This document shows, one piece after another, positions 45,806 through 57,336 of a stretch of DNA of 64,000 nucleotides. Each line of letters opens with the position of its first letter. Within the stretch, counting starts at the first letter, position 1. The stretch is from Trissonchulus latispiculum (lineage: Eukaryota > Nematoda > Enoplea > Enoplida > Ironidae). Position numbers and translations under genes: made by a program. Below the pieces are notes generated by a model. The model did no database searches and was not told where the DNA came from. It saw only the letters and a list, made by a program, of their open reading frames with translations. Where the stretch lies: assembly GCA_030248195.1 (NCBI GenBank), contig JASAND010021336.1, forward strand, positions 1-64,000, written 5' to 3'.

Positions 45806-48800
45806 TTATTCAACCAATACAGGACCATATGCAAGTGAATGTATACCATCGTCAAGTATGTAACGTTTGTCGTCATAGGCGCTTAATCCTACCTTGCAGC
45901 GCTGTACTGTAGTCAGTTGATGACCCTTTCTATCGATATTACTCATGATATGTCGGGTTCTACCTCCATGCATTAATATTCGCTTATAGTCTTCATGTCT
46001 TAGTCTGACTGACCTATTAAGCCCCTTGGCTGCTGTCTTACCATCACCTTCGCACCTGATGCTGTACATCTTTGCCCTTAATCCTACAAATTCACTAATT
46101 GGGGCTTACCCTTAACTTCATCCTTCATCTTGCCTATCACCTTCTTGTTAGCACTGCTATAAAGTGGATGGTCCTTATGGTAGTTGCTCGTGTCGAATAA
46201 GTCAATATCTTGTGCCATATCCTGGTATATGTCAGGTGTTGTCACATGGTAGCAAAAGCTATCCGTATCAGTGTACAGTAAGTTAACGTTATCACCGTAC
46301 TTGTGTCTCATGTAGTTATAGTGAAAGTTGTACATGAGATATTTCGATAGTTCCAGTACGGTGAATCCTACATATACGGGTTTACATAGCTTTACTGTAC
46401 GTTTCTGCATCTGTACTGCTACCAGGTCCTCTGAAAAAGCTTCACATACTTTGTACCTAGGGTTTGCAACTAACTTCTCTGGGCTGGTTACTAATCTCAC
46501 ATCTACATGGTTACGGACGTTCTCCATCGTTTTTCCGAATACTGCATTGTTCATTAGTTTGTAAAGGTCTTCTTCAGACTTACATTTTGCCGCTACCCTC
46601 TTAATCATATTCAACTCAATGTAGGGCATCATCCACGCCTCCTCCTTAAAGGTCACTCCTCTATGTATCTTCCTAAACACTAATCCTTGGTCCATATATT
46701 GCTCTAAGGTATGCTTGTGTATGATGTAACGAGTCTTATTGCGTAAATTAGTCACTAACTTCTCGCACCGCATATACCCTCCTTGCTCCTTACTATACGG
46801 TGATATCATCTCTTCACTAATAGTAAGTCTCTCAGGTGCAAGTGGGTAGTCGTTGTGGGCCTTGTGTAGATGTTGTGGGTAGTCAAGGTCGACTTCAAGG
46901 ATACATGGAACGTCTCTCCATTGCTCCAAGTTAGTCATCCACCTAAAGTTGCGCACGGGGAGTTTCTGGACCATTGACCACCCATATAGATTGTTCATGT
47001 CCAAGTATGTAATGTATGATGTTGGCTGCGTAGGATTATAGTCGTCTAGCAGTGGGTTATTGGCCTTTGCATACCGTTGTGCTATTATTGCCACTCCACC
47101 TCTCATACTATCTTCAAAGAACTTGTACATGTCTGGATCAGTCAAAAGGTCTAACTCCTGGCCAGTATACTTGAGACATGCGTCCCAGGCAAATGAAGGT
47201 AGAGTACAGTAGTGGCAAGGATTAAACCATATGTTTCAAGGCTAGTTTTGCGAAAATTCTCTACCCCATCTGCCAATAGTAGGACATCTGTTCTCAAGTA
47301 TTCATCATGATACTGTCCCATATTCTCTATGCCAAGCTCCCTCCATACAGTCTTTGCATGCTCGTAGTCTCGGGCATCAATATCACTATCACTTAATGTG
47401 CTGTGGAAGGCTTCAATAGGTGGTAACTGAGTCTCACGAAATCTATCCCACGAGTCCATGTACTCATACGGGTAAACTCCCTTCCTTCTCATCAGTGAAA
47501 GCTTATCTCCGTAGACGCTGGATGTGAATGCAAAGTCTTCGTCTGTAAGTCCATGTGCTAGTGTATCCAACGATCTGTTTAGGAACTGGTAACTATCTAT
47601 GAACCTGATACGCCACTCCTGTTCGACGTTTAGTTCAAAGCATAGGTAGTCTTCCAATCCCTTCGGTACACAGGTGATGTCTAGCTTAAACTCTTTACTA
47701 ATCTTCCCAACCTCTTGCATAATTAGGTGGCCATCGTATCGTCTTAGGTTATGGAACATTACTGTCACTGTCCGACCCAATTTATATTTCAGGTTACACC
47801 GCCTATGTGCATACCCCCTAAAGATACCACAAATGTGACAATGGTCTCGGGTTGATTCCCCATCCGCAATCGTCCCATGACATAGGTGACATTCACTGCC
47901 ATGCTGAAGGAGTCGCTTGGGTAGACGCAGGTATTTATTTAATTGTTCCTGATACTGTTGACTTTTCAGTAGGATAGCTCTAAGGAATTGTTGCCCTGCG
48001 TCCTCACCACGGTAAATCAATGGTTCACCTCGGACAACAGGCATTCCCTCACAACACTGGAGCACATCAACTAACCCAAATGCACACGGTCTATGATATT
48101 CATACCTATTCGTATACGAAGAGTACGGGTTGGGTTGACAAGTATCGATCTTTTCTAGTAAACACTCAAAATCTGCATAAATTACATAAGGTCGCATTAA
48201 ACGCCTATGATCATTCTGAAATTTTAGTTTTGTTGACGATGGCATAACAGTTATTTGTAAGTTATCAGTACTACAAAGGTCCTGGTCTTCGTTATCTATA
48301 TTATGTCCATTATGTATGGTGTCCTGGTGTTATCTTCGTTCTTCAGTAGGAAATGGGAAAAGACAGTGATTGCAAATGTATTTTCTTCCTTTATCTTTGC
48401 GCTGATCGTGGAGGAGTATTCCAAGGTTCTTGATTAGGCAATAATGCTGATTGTTCAGTAGCAGTAGATGGAGGTGTTTCTCTCGTCTAGTCCTTGATAG
48501 GTATAGGATATGGACTGATCTGTCAAATCCGTATGCACTGATTGAGACATCGTTCTGTTGTTCAAATCTGGGAATGTCCTTCAGTTTCATGGGAACCGCC
48601 AATCCTTGAAAGTTCAGTTCTTCCACAAACTGCTGGTATTTAGATATTCGCTCAGCATCCTTTTGCATTGGATGTAGACCGGCCAAAACACTCCACGTAA
48701 AGCATTTATTGTCCAGATTCTTCGGATTGATAATTGCTTTCTTGTTCTGCAGTTTCTTTGGTAGAGGCACGTATGTTGATTCATATAGTGGTCGGTACTT

Positions 48801-49166
48801 AGCCAAGTGAATATCTAGGTATCGTATATGGTCGATCACCCATCCTGATCTATTACGCTGGAATTCTTCAATGTTGGTGAGGATGCTGTTAATCATGGAG
48901 TTCATAGGCACATCTTCTCATGGAATAATGATAGTCTGTTTACTGGCAAAGTAGCTGCTCATAGTTTGGTTGGTGATCTCATTGATGAACAGGATATGCA
49001 GTCTCAGTTGTACCTTCAAGGCACGGTCTCCAATAAGACTTTGAATTGCTTCTGTGCTGTCCAACAGGAATGGCTGTGAATCACTTGTTGGCTCATCTTC
49101 AGTTATGTGATACCACCGATAGTATCCTCGCAAAGACGCCGCTTGACGCTGCAAAGTCATTATCAC
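45806..49166 (-). pseudogene. Maverick/adintovirus-type protein-primed DNA polymerase B
   Basis: About 1100 codons of a family B polymerase. In order: an N-terminal region with a C2H2-like CNHC; exonuclease motifs YADFE (about 48165-48180), FHNLRRYDGHLI and YLRTDVLLLADG; an HNH-like cysteine/histidine insert (CHLCHG...DHCHICG...RRCN, about 47820-47910); polymerase motif [13 protein letters not shown] (46983-47012); motif [14 protein letters not shown]; motif C YTDTDSF (46258-46278); C-terminal DDKRYILDDG. Two in-frame stops (TGA near 48918, TAA at 48330) and two frameshifts (near 47220 and 46080) disable it. No capsid, integrase or ATPase gene of a full Maverick is seen nearby. Confidence 0.85.
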
Positions 49167-49940
49167 TACTGAACTGTGAACTGAATATCATATGGGATAC
49201 CCTTCTTATTACGACTCAAATTTGAATTTAATGAAGCAACAAACAACAAACAAATAGTCACTCAAAAGTAAGATCAAAAATGTCACCCAAAAATAGGGAA
49301 GGAAATCAGCACATAAAATCGGGATTAAAAATGGCACCCAAACAGGTCCCAATTGATGTCTCTATTACTACTAACCTTGCGTTTCCAAGGAATCACCACC
49401 TTAACTAGGAAGTATTATGAAAATCATAAGAATTAAGTTTATCCTGAGTTCTGGTCGCTCTGTATTGATAAAGTAGTTATTGCTGTATTAAGCTACAGAT
49501 ACACATCAGGCGACCAACCAACTTCGGCCCACCCAACGGCGATACAATCCCGAAGAGTTGGAGCTGGCGCTCGATAGGTTACAGCCCCATCAATTAGGCT
49601 GGCGTAGCGAAAGCGACGTTGCTAATAGCCACCAGTTCCAAATCATTAACAGTAGTCACTCACTACGTGATAGCATAGTCCACCTACACCAAACTTAAAA
49701 TCCTGGAAACCACTGTCCAGTGTTCAGAAAGCAAGAAATTTGTCACTCTCGTAAGTTTATACACTACACAACCAGACTATGGAATCCAATTGCTATCGTA
49801 TCCGCAGATGAACTAATAATCTGAAATGCTGCCTGTTGGTATGAAAGAAAGTAGTCACTTTATTATTAGCCATATCATACCTTCACAGAAAATTGGATTG
49901 CTTTATTTTAACACTACATAAAAGTTTGAACATTCAAATT
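49167..49940. other. no gene seen
   Basis: Spacer between the polymerase relic and receptor 3. A GC-richer patch at 49500-49625 shows no recognisable RNA or protein. Confidence 0.45.
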
Positions 49941-50600
49941 CTAATCAGACGAATCAGTTGAATTGCACACAGTTGTCTGGCGCCAACGTTTGCTACAATT
50001 CACAGCTGCCAGCACTTTCGTAAATTTAGAACATGTCTTTTCTAATAGCAATACAATAACTGCACATAAAGCTAGAAAGCAGAAGCAATAAAATAAATCA
50101 GCAAACATATGTAAGTTAAATGAGTGTGATTTTCCTAGATTAGCTTCAGACCTGTTATTGATTATTGGTAGAAAGTATTTATCATCAATCCTTTGAACAA
50201 TGTTAGTCTCAAGTACGACGGTGATTGCCTGGTTCAGTAAGTGGAGAAGTCCACCATTATTTTTGCGAACAATAAATGCCGCCAGTCTGTGCGCTTGGGA
50301 TTCTCCGTCAACGATAATCAAACTATTGTCCTCGTTCACAATGGTGACGGCAGTTGCCATGTAGCTAGAATAGATTAGAGATGAATCTTCTGATAGCAGC
50401 TTTCGAGCAGTGGGATCTATATCCATGTGCGGTTCATAAATCATTATTTTAAACCAGTCATGCTTTTTTACCCATTCCCAATAACCAACAAGGTCACAGG
50501 AATCATAATAACTGTCGTGGATCTCGTAATTGATGCACTGACTTCGCCCATAATTATTATAGGTATCGGTAGGGCATGGCACCAATGGCTTCAGAATACC
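49941..50600 (-). CDS. ionotropic receptor 3, exon 3 (S2 lobe and TM4)
   Basis: Third paralogue. Acceptor TTGTCTAG, phase 0, start GILKPLVPCPTD. It keeps GRSQCINYE, EDSSLIYSSYMA, VDGESQAHRLAAFIVRKN, VQRIDDKYFLPIINNRS and TM4 (LFYCFCFLALCAVIVLLL). 219 codons and a stop, with no break. The last 35 residues diverge from the paralogues, so the cytoplasmic tail is the least conserved part. Confidence 0.86.
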   Translation of the reverse strand, partial: GILKPLVPCPTDTYNNYGRSQCINYEIHDSYYDSCDLVGYWEWVKKHDWFKIMIYEPHMDIDPTARKLLSEDSSLIYSSYMATAVTIVNEDNSLIIVDGESQAHRLAAFIVRKNNGGLLHLLNQAITVVLETNIVQRIDDKYFLPIINNRSEANLGKSHSFNLHMFADLFYCFCFLALCAVIVLLLEKTCSKFTKVLAAVNCSKRWRQTTVCNSTDSSD

Positions 50601-50750
50601 CTAGACAATCAGTAATGCTTTCAGAAATAATGTTCTTTCTTGCGTTAGCTTTATTTTAAGCTGACAACCTTGCTTCTTGTATCTGAGTTTTGCCCTGTTT
50701 TCCGCCATAACAACAAACGGTATATCGAGCACCTACTAAATGAATGCAGG

Positions 50751-52166
50751 TGTGGAAATTTCCTTGTTTGCAAGTTTGAACTTCGGAACGAATATGCAAA
50801 TTAGAGATTTGTTCGTGATATGCAAATTAGTTTTGACAGTATAAAGGGAGGGAATTTTTGTCATTTTCGGTCAATTTTCTTTGAATCCAATTTGGTCATC
50901 TAAATTGAAGAAGCCAAAGCCCTGAATCTGAAGCAGGTTAGAGGTTGGTTGGAAGGGTTGGGTATTTTGTCTTAAAATTGTTTTGTACACGGTCACATTT
51001 GTATTTTGTTCCTATAAAATTATGTCTTCTTTGAAATAAACTAAATTTTGTTTGAATTTTAGTCCTAACTTCAAAATCACACACTCCCGCACAAACTTCC
51101 CTTCCCCGGCGTTAGGCTTGCCCTTCCTGTCCTTTTGGCCCCATTTATAGTTGTTTGTATGTATGTATACTGGTATTTTTTAACTGCGGTGGGGAGAGTG
51201 TTGTGTAGCTTAGGGTTATGTGTGGGTGGGGGAGCCGTGGGTCAAAATTTTCTTTGAAACACTTTGGCTGTTACTACTTTTACTCATGTCGGAGGTTTCG
51301 GATTTTGCGGTTTCATTGGGGTGGGTTCAAGGCCATTGTACAGTAACTTTTTCTCTTCTTTTGTTGTGTTTTGCTACCAGTCCTGTCATTTGGTTTGTCG
51401 ATTCAGAGCTTGGTGTTTTGTTGTTGAAAAAAACTTGCTTCCTGAGGTTTGAGAATCTTCGTCGAAGGTTCCTGAATATTGTTCTGAAGTTCAAGATTAT
51501 TATTTGCTTGTTCAAAACTTTAGATTCTCTTTTGTGAGGGTGCTTCCTCGTTGCGGTCATCATTTTTTGTCCTGTATATATTATGTTTTGTGTGTATTTT
51601 TGCTTTATCCAGGCAGGTGACCGGTAGTGGGCCCGTGTGTGTTGTTGTGACGCCTAGCCTGTGTCAGTCTCTAGGGAGGTTCTCTAAGTAGTTTTATGGT
51701 TTTGTCAAAATTTCTCACACGCGTTTTATCGTGCTAGTACGTAAGCTACATTGGCTAATCTTAATTTTATCCTACTAATTTTGTGGACCGCGGCGAGCGC
51801 GCTCATTTTCAAAAGAGGGGTATTTTGTAGAAATTTCCTTGTTGGCAAATTTGAACTTCGGAACGAATATGCAAATTAGAGATTTGTTCGTAATATGCAA
51901 ATTAGTTTTGACAGTACTTAAGGGGGGGGGGAATTTTCGTAATTTTCGGTCATTTTTCTTTGAATCCAAATTGGTCATCTAAATTGGAGAAGCTAATGCC
52001 CTGGATATGAAGCAGGTTAGAGGTTGGTTGGAAGGGTTGGGTATTTTGTCATAAAATTGTTTTGTACACGGTCACATTTGTATTTTGTTCCTATAAAATT
52101 ATGTCTTCTTTGAAATAAACTAAATTTTGTTTGAATTTTAGTCCTAACTTCAAAATCACACACTCA
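50751..52166 (+). mobile_element. non-autonomous LTR element in receptor 3 intron
   Basis: LTRs of about 337-341 bp at 50751-51087 and 51826-52166 start TGTRGAAATTTCCTTG. A purine tract (AAAAGAGGGG, 51811-51820) precedes the second. Flanks GCAGG and GCACG match at 4 of 5. The 740-bp interior has a 105-codon frame (51220-51537) without recognisable domains, so the element depends on others. Each LTR has two ATGCAAAT octamers, a TATAAAG-like box (50840 in the left) and AATAAA (51035), a complete pol II promoter/terminator layout. It is inserted opposite to the host gene. Confidence 0.8.
50793..50846 (+). promoter_or_regulatory. LTR promoter: two octamers and a TATA box
   Basis: ATGCAAAT at 50793-50800 and 50820-50827, then TATAAAG at 50840-50846. 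In the right LTR both octamers are kept but the TATA box has changed to TACTTAAG. Confidence 0.5.
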
Positions 52167-52414
52167 GCACGAATTTAGCAATCTCGCACTTCTTTTTACT
52201 AAATTTCCATACCGGCAAAAACCAAAATGTTTATCCAATTGTTAATTTTTTATTTCTTAATTTTAAATTAATATCTGGGACGGGTCCCAGAATGTTAAGA
52301 GCGCCATAATAACATATTGGGAAAGATTAATCTATTTCCATGAGGAATCAAAGCGTGCCTGCCTTCTACTAAATCTCACTGAGTTTCCTGTAAACCCTCA
52401 TGATTGATTCTTAC

Positions 52415-52914
52415 TTGCTTTGTCATCCTAAAGATGTCTTGAAATTTCGTATTCTCGTCGGATCTTTGAATGTCATGAAAAATGTGCTTGAGAACCTTTG
52501 ATGCATAGAATTGGACAAGCATGACTCCCAGTAATGAGATCACGGTACGGAATAGTCCATGACTGAGGAAGTTGACAGAAGCTTTATTTAGATGGTTAAT
52601 ATCTTGCTGGTTAAGTAAATTTGCGAAAGCTGAGAATAGCAGATCTTTCCAATTAGCAGATGTATAACTCGTATTACGTTCAAGTGCTTTGTTGAAGAAA
52701 ATATTAAGAAATCCTATGATTACCAAAGACAAAGCAATGCATTGCCAAACATTCGTATTGAATGCTAGCGCCCACCAAAGTTTACCATACATTATTCGAT
52801 TTTGGCGACTCATAACCCACGCGGTTCTAGGTACACTTATGCAATAAGTAAAGTCCACTAGTTGTTTTCGTCGCTCAGTGACTGTGAACATGTTGATGGC
52901 CATATCCGCCAATC
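52415..52914 (-). CDS. ionotropic receptor 3, exon 2 (S1 end, TM1, pore, TM3)
   Basis: Acceptor TGTCTTAAG and donor CAA|GTAAGA, with the same phases as its paralogues. It keeps LADMAINMFTV, TERRKQLVDF (arginine six before F conserved; the next residue is lysine where the others have arginine), TM1 near LAFNTNVWQCIALSLVII, pore AFANLLNQQD and TM3 LLGVMLVQFYASKVLKHI. Open throughout, 3 bases longer than receptor 1. Confidence 0.86.
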
Positions 52915-54637
52915 CTTAAGACAAAATATTTTCACAAGATCCGATAAAACAGAATTGCAACCTCCGCTAGTGTACATAATATGTGAGGTCAGGGAATTTA
53001 ACCACAGCACCACCACAAATGACGTGAGGACTGGCGCAATGTAACACAAGCCCTGACTGCCCTCGAGATATTGTCCTCTTTCAACCCCGGGCAGTCCTCG
53101 CCAGGTTTGGGGGAGTGTGAATCCTGGGGGACATCGGACCGACTGGCGCCTGAATTAAAATGGGAGAATCGACCGATAAGCGCGCTCAGAATTACTCCGA
53201 CCTAGCCTCGGAGCGTTTACCTAGGATTTAAATTATTAGCTCAACAAGGATGTTAAATTAAAGGAAACCGAATTAGGCAACTGACGATTTAATAGAAGCA
53301 CAAGGTTAACAGGAAACTTAACAAGCAAACAAACAAACTTACTGGCTACCAATAAGAAATTGGGAGAGGGGAGACAATAATGCACGAAAGGAGGGAAAGG
53401 GAGAAAAAGGGGGAAAGTGAGTTGAGTTAAACACAAAGAAAGTTAAAGATCAGCGAAAGTTGTGTTAGTTTGGGCAAACCCAATCAAGGCAAAAGAAAAG
53501 TATCTCAGCGGAACACCGAAAGTTTTAACACCGCCGCACCCATCAAAGAAAAATCTCAACTTATGGTATGACTAATGAATTTTGGTGGAAAACTTGCATT
53601 GACAAATATGGATTGATATAAATAAATTTTGATGTTGAATATTTTGCAAGCCAAAAATAAAGTCATTTCCATGTAGTGTTATCTTTACGGTTATTTAAAG
53701 AAATGAATAATTTTGATAATTCCACAAAAGTTAACCATGCAGATAGCACTGCATCACAAAATCCGAAAACACATCACAAATGCCAGACACTCCAGTAAAT
53801 GAACAAATAACAATATTAACCATTTCTAAGGGAAGTTTTACGGTTTTACGGTTTTACAGGTTTTACGTGGATTTTTAAAGGCTTTTAAAGGAAAAGCACG
53901 AAAACACTTCATGAAATGGAGTTGGAGGAGAGGTAGTAGCGTCTTCCGCTACTGCCTATACTACACTAGCGTAGTGGTTTCCTACTGAGCTAGAAGCCGA
54001 GGATCATGTCAGGTCTAGAAATAAAAAATCTAGCACGACTCTGAAATCTAGCCAGAAGTTATGCCATTCCAGTCGAGTGCCGCGTTTATTCGAGATGTCC
54101 CAAGGGGCGGCCGTCCTTTCGGGGATGCTTGCTACCACAGCCTTGACAGTCGCCTCGAGTAAGCTGCGTGAGCGGATAAGAGAGTCTGCCCATTTCTGTT
54201 CCTTCTTGCTGTGGGCGTCAAACAGTGTTTTCGGTTTGGTGGGATGTGGTCCAGATATGTGCAGGAGGAGAAGGCTTTCTGGGGGGAGGGTTAACCGGTG
54301 GCCAAAGGACCTCGAAAAGCCGGATTGACTTTCCTGTTTTTAGCCAAATAGCCGGAAAAAACCGGATTCTGGGACAGGGGGAGCCAGAAAAAACCGGATT
54401 CAGGGACAGGGGGAGGGAGCACACTGGCTCTTGGTCTGCGGAGGGGGAAACTTCCAAACCCGCCAAGCACATGTTCAGCACAGCCCAACCCAATCCGCTC
54501 TCACGTTAGCCTCACCAGTGTCTGATTAGCGCTAGGGCGTCAGCGTCAGGAAAAAGCGTTTCGTTCTGATAACAGCGAGTGTGCCTAATGGCATACCTTA
54601 TCTATTATGTACTCCTGCTATAAGCTGTCTTTCTTAC
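52915..54637 (-). other. receptor 3 intron 1
   Basis: 1.7 kb, GC-richer than most introns here. Near 53110 TTTGGGGGAG then TGTGAATCC looks like a purine tract and LTR start, but no second LTR copy was found. A 32-bp tandem duplication (54352-54415, CCRGAAAAAACCGG...) and a diverged end of the palindrome family near 54595-54615 (TATTATGTACTCCTG) are present. Confidence 0.5.
54352..54415. repeat. 32-bp tandem duplication
   Basis: Two adjacent copies of a unit starting CCRGAAAAAACCGGATTC and ending ACAGGGGGAG, differing at two positions. Confidence 0.8.
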
Positions 54638-54845
54638 CATTTGCCACCATTTCAAAACTTAACGTTTGCCGGGACGATTTGTTTTCAGTGAATTCCACCT
54701 TAACTTGAGGTATTAATGTGAGAAGAAGTTGAAGCAATTTGACGTTGGCTCCAGGATGCCTGCATGGGCCTTGTGAAAATATGCAAGGTCTCACATAAGG
54801 TTCCATCCGGTGACCCACCGCTGTGATTAAAATTTGTTCTGTCAT
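54638..54845 (-). CDS. ionotropic receptor 3, exon 1 (start of S1 lobe)
   Basis: Encodes MTEQILITAVGHRMEPYV and CIFSQGPCRHPG, ending VANG at a GTAAGA donor. An acceptor (ATATTGTTTAG) abuts the ATG, as in receptor 1. All three paralogues have a methionine at this place, which supports it as the translation start, with only an untranslated exon upstream. The three exons give 455 residues. Confidence 0.8.
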
Positions 54846-55948
54846 CTAAACAATATAAAAAATGTTTTTATACAGCTATACAGAAACAATTAAATTAAAC
54901 AGAAACAATTAGATTAGACAGTGTATAATCTGTCTAGTGTAGTGTAGACATGCTTAAGTGTTACCGTATTCTAGTGGAAATTTTAAGGGCCGTGCGTCCT
55001 CCAAGATACGAACGCGGGACGAAATGTTTGGTACAAACGACCTGTCCTGTCCCGCACCCAATTTATTTGTCCCGTCCCGTGGAATCCCGCAGTACCGCAA
55101 ATTTGATAATGCACATTACGCAAAATTCCACATAGTTTCTTAATTGTCTGATTAACTAAAATTAATGGCAATTAGTAGTAATCTAAAACGAAAATTTAAA
55201 ATAAGTTTTGTCATGTAAACTTAACGTTATTATATTTTTTCTTCGCTACGACGAATACTCAATAGTTAATTTAAATATTCAAATTTATACGAAAAAATAC
55301 GCTCCACTACTTGTATGTTGCTCAATTAAAACTGTTTGGATGCTTAAATGTGCACATCTACACTTAACCTCTATATCTGGCAAATTAGCCCTTTTTTGTC
55401 CCCCATTACACACCTCCTCAACTATCCACCGCCAAATGATTTCAGCCAGCCTTCTAGCAATCTCAACTATATTCAGCGAATCTCACCAATGGTCTCAACA
55501 ATGTACAACGGAACCCATCTTCAACCACAGCGATCTTGGCTATTCCACACGGAGCTCATCTGCCCTTCAACGATCTCAGCTGCGCTGTCGGCCAACAGTC
55601 TCAGATCAGACAACTGCTGCCAAGAGAAGGGTCTGCAAACAACTGATGCAATCTACTTTGGAACAGGCCAACTAACTCGCAGGTGCTACTTCAGAGCAGG
55701 CCGTTTTGCATAACTGTTACTGCTGTTAGAGTTGTAAACTGTTGTAATTTATCAAAATGAAAGTCGTCTGTGGTACCGTCGTTTACGTTTATATTTTCAA
55801 GGCCGTCCCTTTTCCAGGCCAGATTCCAAGATGTGACCACGTTAAGACAATTAAGCTATGGAAACAAAAGCTTTCTCCTGACAGTGGAGTTTTGCAGCAG
55901 TGCTTAGATAATGAGTAGAGGCCCCTGCCAGTAGTTTAAAAAGGGGCG
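54846..55948. other. no certain gene
   Basis: Overlapping plus-strand open frames at 55208-55675 and 55348-55713 show no motif or conserved neighbour, and their codon use is unconvincing. The divergent promoters of receptor 3 (minus) and of the gene at 56464 (plus) should lie here and just downstream. Confidence 0.4.
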
Positions 55949-56097
55949 TTCTGGAACAGTGGCGTTAGTGGCTTTTTGTGGCTTTACAGCTTTCTGGAAC
56001 AGTGGCGTTAGTGGCTTTATCTGGCGTCAATTAATTAAGGCGAATTCTGGAACAGTGGCGTTCATTGACGTTGTTCTTTCCATAACAGTTTATATAA
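55949..56097 (+). promoter_or_regulatory. promoter with three TTCTGGAA sites and a TATA box
   Basis: CTGGAACAGTGGCGTT recurs three times, each starting TTCTGGAA (55949, 55992, 56045), the TTCnnGAA arrangement of heat-shock factor half-sites. A TATATAA box follows at 56091-56097. Transcription would start near 56125 and leave a 5' leader of about 340 bases before the ATG at 56464. Heat-shock control is inference; classical sites need three contiguous units. Confidence 0.5.
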
Positions 56098-56463
56098 TAG
56101 ATGGCGTCAGATCTGAATATCGCTTTAATACAGTTTTGCTTTAATATTCGTTTTTTAAATATTTGTTGTCTACAGATATCTGCTAAATTATTTATAACGA
56201 TGCATGTTTTCCTTTTAACAGATAACTAACAAAATTTCTACCCTGGAATCGCACTAAATAATGTCTTAGACTTACTTTAAACTATCCCACGTTAATAAAA
56301 CGAAAACTTCAAGAAAATGCTAACAGTCTTATTTTCCTCAGATACTCTTCTAATACATCTATCATTCGTTGATGAATCTTGACTGATAACTTCAGAACAG
56401 CAGTCTCACTCTAAACTATCTACCTCTGTCTTTAGCCTTCTCCCTAAGCGCTCTAGGATTGCG

Positions 56464-56655
56464 ATGGCAACTTCCAACATTAATACGTATGAGCCTGAGT
56501 CACCTATATATATTTCTGATTCCGACTCTGGTTCCACTCCACCGAGTAAAAAAATCAAGCTGGAACCTCAAGAAAATTCTGTTTCTCAGGATGAAACACC
56601 TTTTACTGTGAGAAGTTCCAGCGAATCTGATGTGGACATTGATGAAGATTACACT
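56464..56655 (+). CDS. small nuclear-type protein, exon 1 (SIM and SUMO motifs)
   Basis: 64 codons from an ATG in a fair context (TTGCGATGG). Residues 15-22 (PIYISDSD) form a hydrophobic core followed by acidic residues, the layout of a SUMO-interacting motif. Residues 29-35 (KKIKLEP) contain the SUMO acceptor pattern I-K-x-E beside a small basic patch. The rest is acidic and serine-rich (SSSESDVDIDEDYT). The exon ends at a consensus donor ACT|GTAAGT in phase 0. Family not recognised. Confidence 0.6.
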
Positions 56656-57192
56656 GTAAGTAAATTGAATAATTTATCTTTACTTGATATGTATTAAGAT
56701 ATGATATGCAAACGATATGATGAAGGAACTTTATTCTTCTAAGTATAAAATTTCGCTCTTATTTTATAATTTTTATTATTGCATGAGTAGTATGCAATTT
56801 GAAAGGAAATACTTGCACTGATATGTTGATCCATAACGAGTACAATTTCTCATTTTTAATTTTAGAATTGGCCAAATCAATCACCTTAGCTTATTCCTTT
56901 TAGGGGGGGAGGATTCTGAGGTGATTTTGGATACAGCAGTATTTGAAAATTTCAATTATATTGTGAATATTTGAACAAAACGAAAACATTTTAGTTTTTT
57001 GTTTACTAAAAAACTTTGTTACTAATCCAATTCCAAGTTTTAAATTTGTAATGAAAATTTAATAATAATTTTGTAATCTCAAACGTCAGACTAAATAGGA
57101 AAAATTGAAACCCAGATGTAAGACTAAATTGAAGCAGAATCGAAATTAAAATATATCTATCCATAATTAAATTTTGTTATAATTGATTGCAG

Positions 57193-57336
57193 GTTAGTGA
57201 TCAAGTCATCGAAAAGAAGGCTACCGTTTTGATTGCCTACAGAGAAGCTGTTATGGAAGGTTTGCAACAACTGCTGGAGACGAGACGCTTCATAGACGAA
57301 GAGACCTGGGTTCTGGGTGGCGGATTTTATTGCTAA
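57193..57336 (+). CDS. small nuclear-type protein, exon 2
   Basis: After a 537-bp intron ending TTGCAG, 47 codons in phase 0 (VSDQVIEKKATVLIAYREA...) continue to TAA. They form a probable amphipathic helix (AYREAVMEGLQQLLETRR). The whole protein would be 111 residues. The exon pairing rests on matching phases and good splice sites only; transcript evidence would settle it. Confidence 0.5.
   Translation, partial: VSDQVIEKKATVLIAYREAVMEGLQQLLETRRFIDEETWVLGGGFYC

Noticed and set aside
53110..53720. Possible LTR after TTTGGGGGAG
   Set aside because: Looks like a purine tract and LTR start, but no second copy or primer site could be found.
55208..55713. 155- and 121-codon overlapping plus-strand frames
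   Set aside because: They overlap in different frames, have no motif, and have no splice or promoter support of their own.
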